Source: Candidatus Scalindua sp.
Lineage (GTDB): Bacteria > Planctomycetota > Brocadiia > Brocadiales > Scalinduaceae
NCBI GenBank assembly: GCA_021777035.1
Contig: JAIQZR010000013.1
Location: 1-44,480, forward strand
Length of the DNA: 44,480 bases
Reading direction: 5' to 3'
The position numbers and the translations under genes were made by a program. How positions within the stretch are numbered: position 1 is the stretch's first letter; every line of letters begins with the position of its first letter. This document shows positions 44,417 through 44,480 of the stretch, one piece after another. Below the pieces are notes generated by a model that did not search any database, was not told the origin of the DNA, and worked only from the letters and a program-made list of their open reading frames with translations.

Positions 44417-44480
44417 ATGAAAAAAGGAAACCATTTATTTACTTCTGAATCAGTATCTATGGGGCATCCTGATAAGATTG
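44417..44480 (+). CDS. metK: S-adenosylmethionine synthetase, N-terminal fragment (cut by window end)
   Basis: Only the first 21 codons are inside the window. The translation FTSESVSMGHPDKI (residues 8-21) is the highly conserved start of methionine adenosyltransferase, including the GHPDK ATP-binding segment. The ATG at 44417 is preceded by AGGAAAAGAG, a usable ribosome site. The gene continues past the right edge. Confidence 0.93.
   Translation, partial: MKKGNHLFTSESVSMGHPDKI

Overview
The window looks like chromosomal DNA of an anammox planctomycete (order Brocadiales; a Scalindua-, Kuenenia- or Brocadia-like organism, genus not decidable from this sequence alone). The main reason is the left end. 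A split cytochrome b (b6-like plus subunit-IV-like) is followed by a hexahaem-type membrane-anchored cytochrome c and an octahaem hydroxylamine-oxidoreductase-like protein with a C-terminal membrane anchor. That is the layout of one of the Rieske/cytochrome b complexes described in anammox bacteria. AT-rich DNA, many TTG/GTG starts and a Kdo transferase (Gram-negative envelope) are compatible.

Layout. 1-4.6 kb: quinol-oxidising bc-type complex with haem proteins, closed by a strong terminator. 4.7-11.9 kb: a 482-aa flavoprotein, a 910-aa protein built from two such flavoprotein modules, a dCache/HAMP/PAS histidine kinase and a stand-alone receiver, probably one co-regulated unit. 12-14 kb: MOSC and DUF2809 genes, then a gene-poor stretch with two MITE-like inverted-repeat elements and an orphan KorD-like ferredoxin. 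14-15.9 kb: hslVU. 16-30 kb: a surface glycan/lipid island with two glycosyltransferases, a flippase, two paralogous FemAB-like transferases flanking an ATP-grasp ligase, a CelD-like GNAT, a large membrane phosphotransferase resembling GPI ethanolamine-phosphate transferases, a GT39-like GT-C protein, a membrane protein of unknown function and a sulfatase remnant. 30-44.5 kb: housekeeping genes: carbamate kinase, era, a small phosphatase, then pgsA-ribBA-aquaporin on the minus strand divergent from carAB, then secA, waaA and the start of metK.

How the parts fit. The first block would take electrons from quinol in the anammoxosome membrane and exchange them with the multihaem proteins. The flavoprotein block is probably a reductase set for unsaturated or isoprenoid lipids under two-component control, but its substrate is unknown. 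The island would make, export and decorate a cell-surface polymer, with amino-acid and phospho-ethanolamine-type modifications as the most interesting possibility. carAB and carbamate kinase share carbamoyl phosphate. Functions are read from motifs and remembered family patterns; no database search was run.
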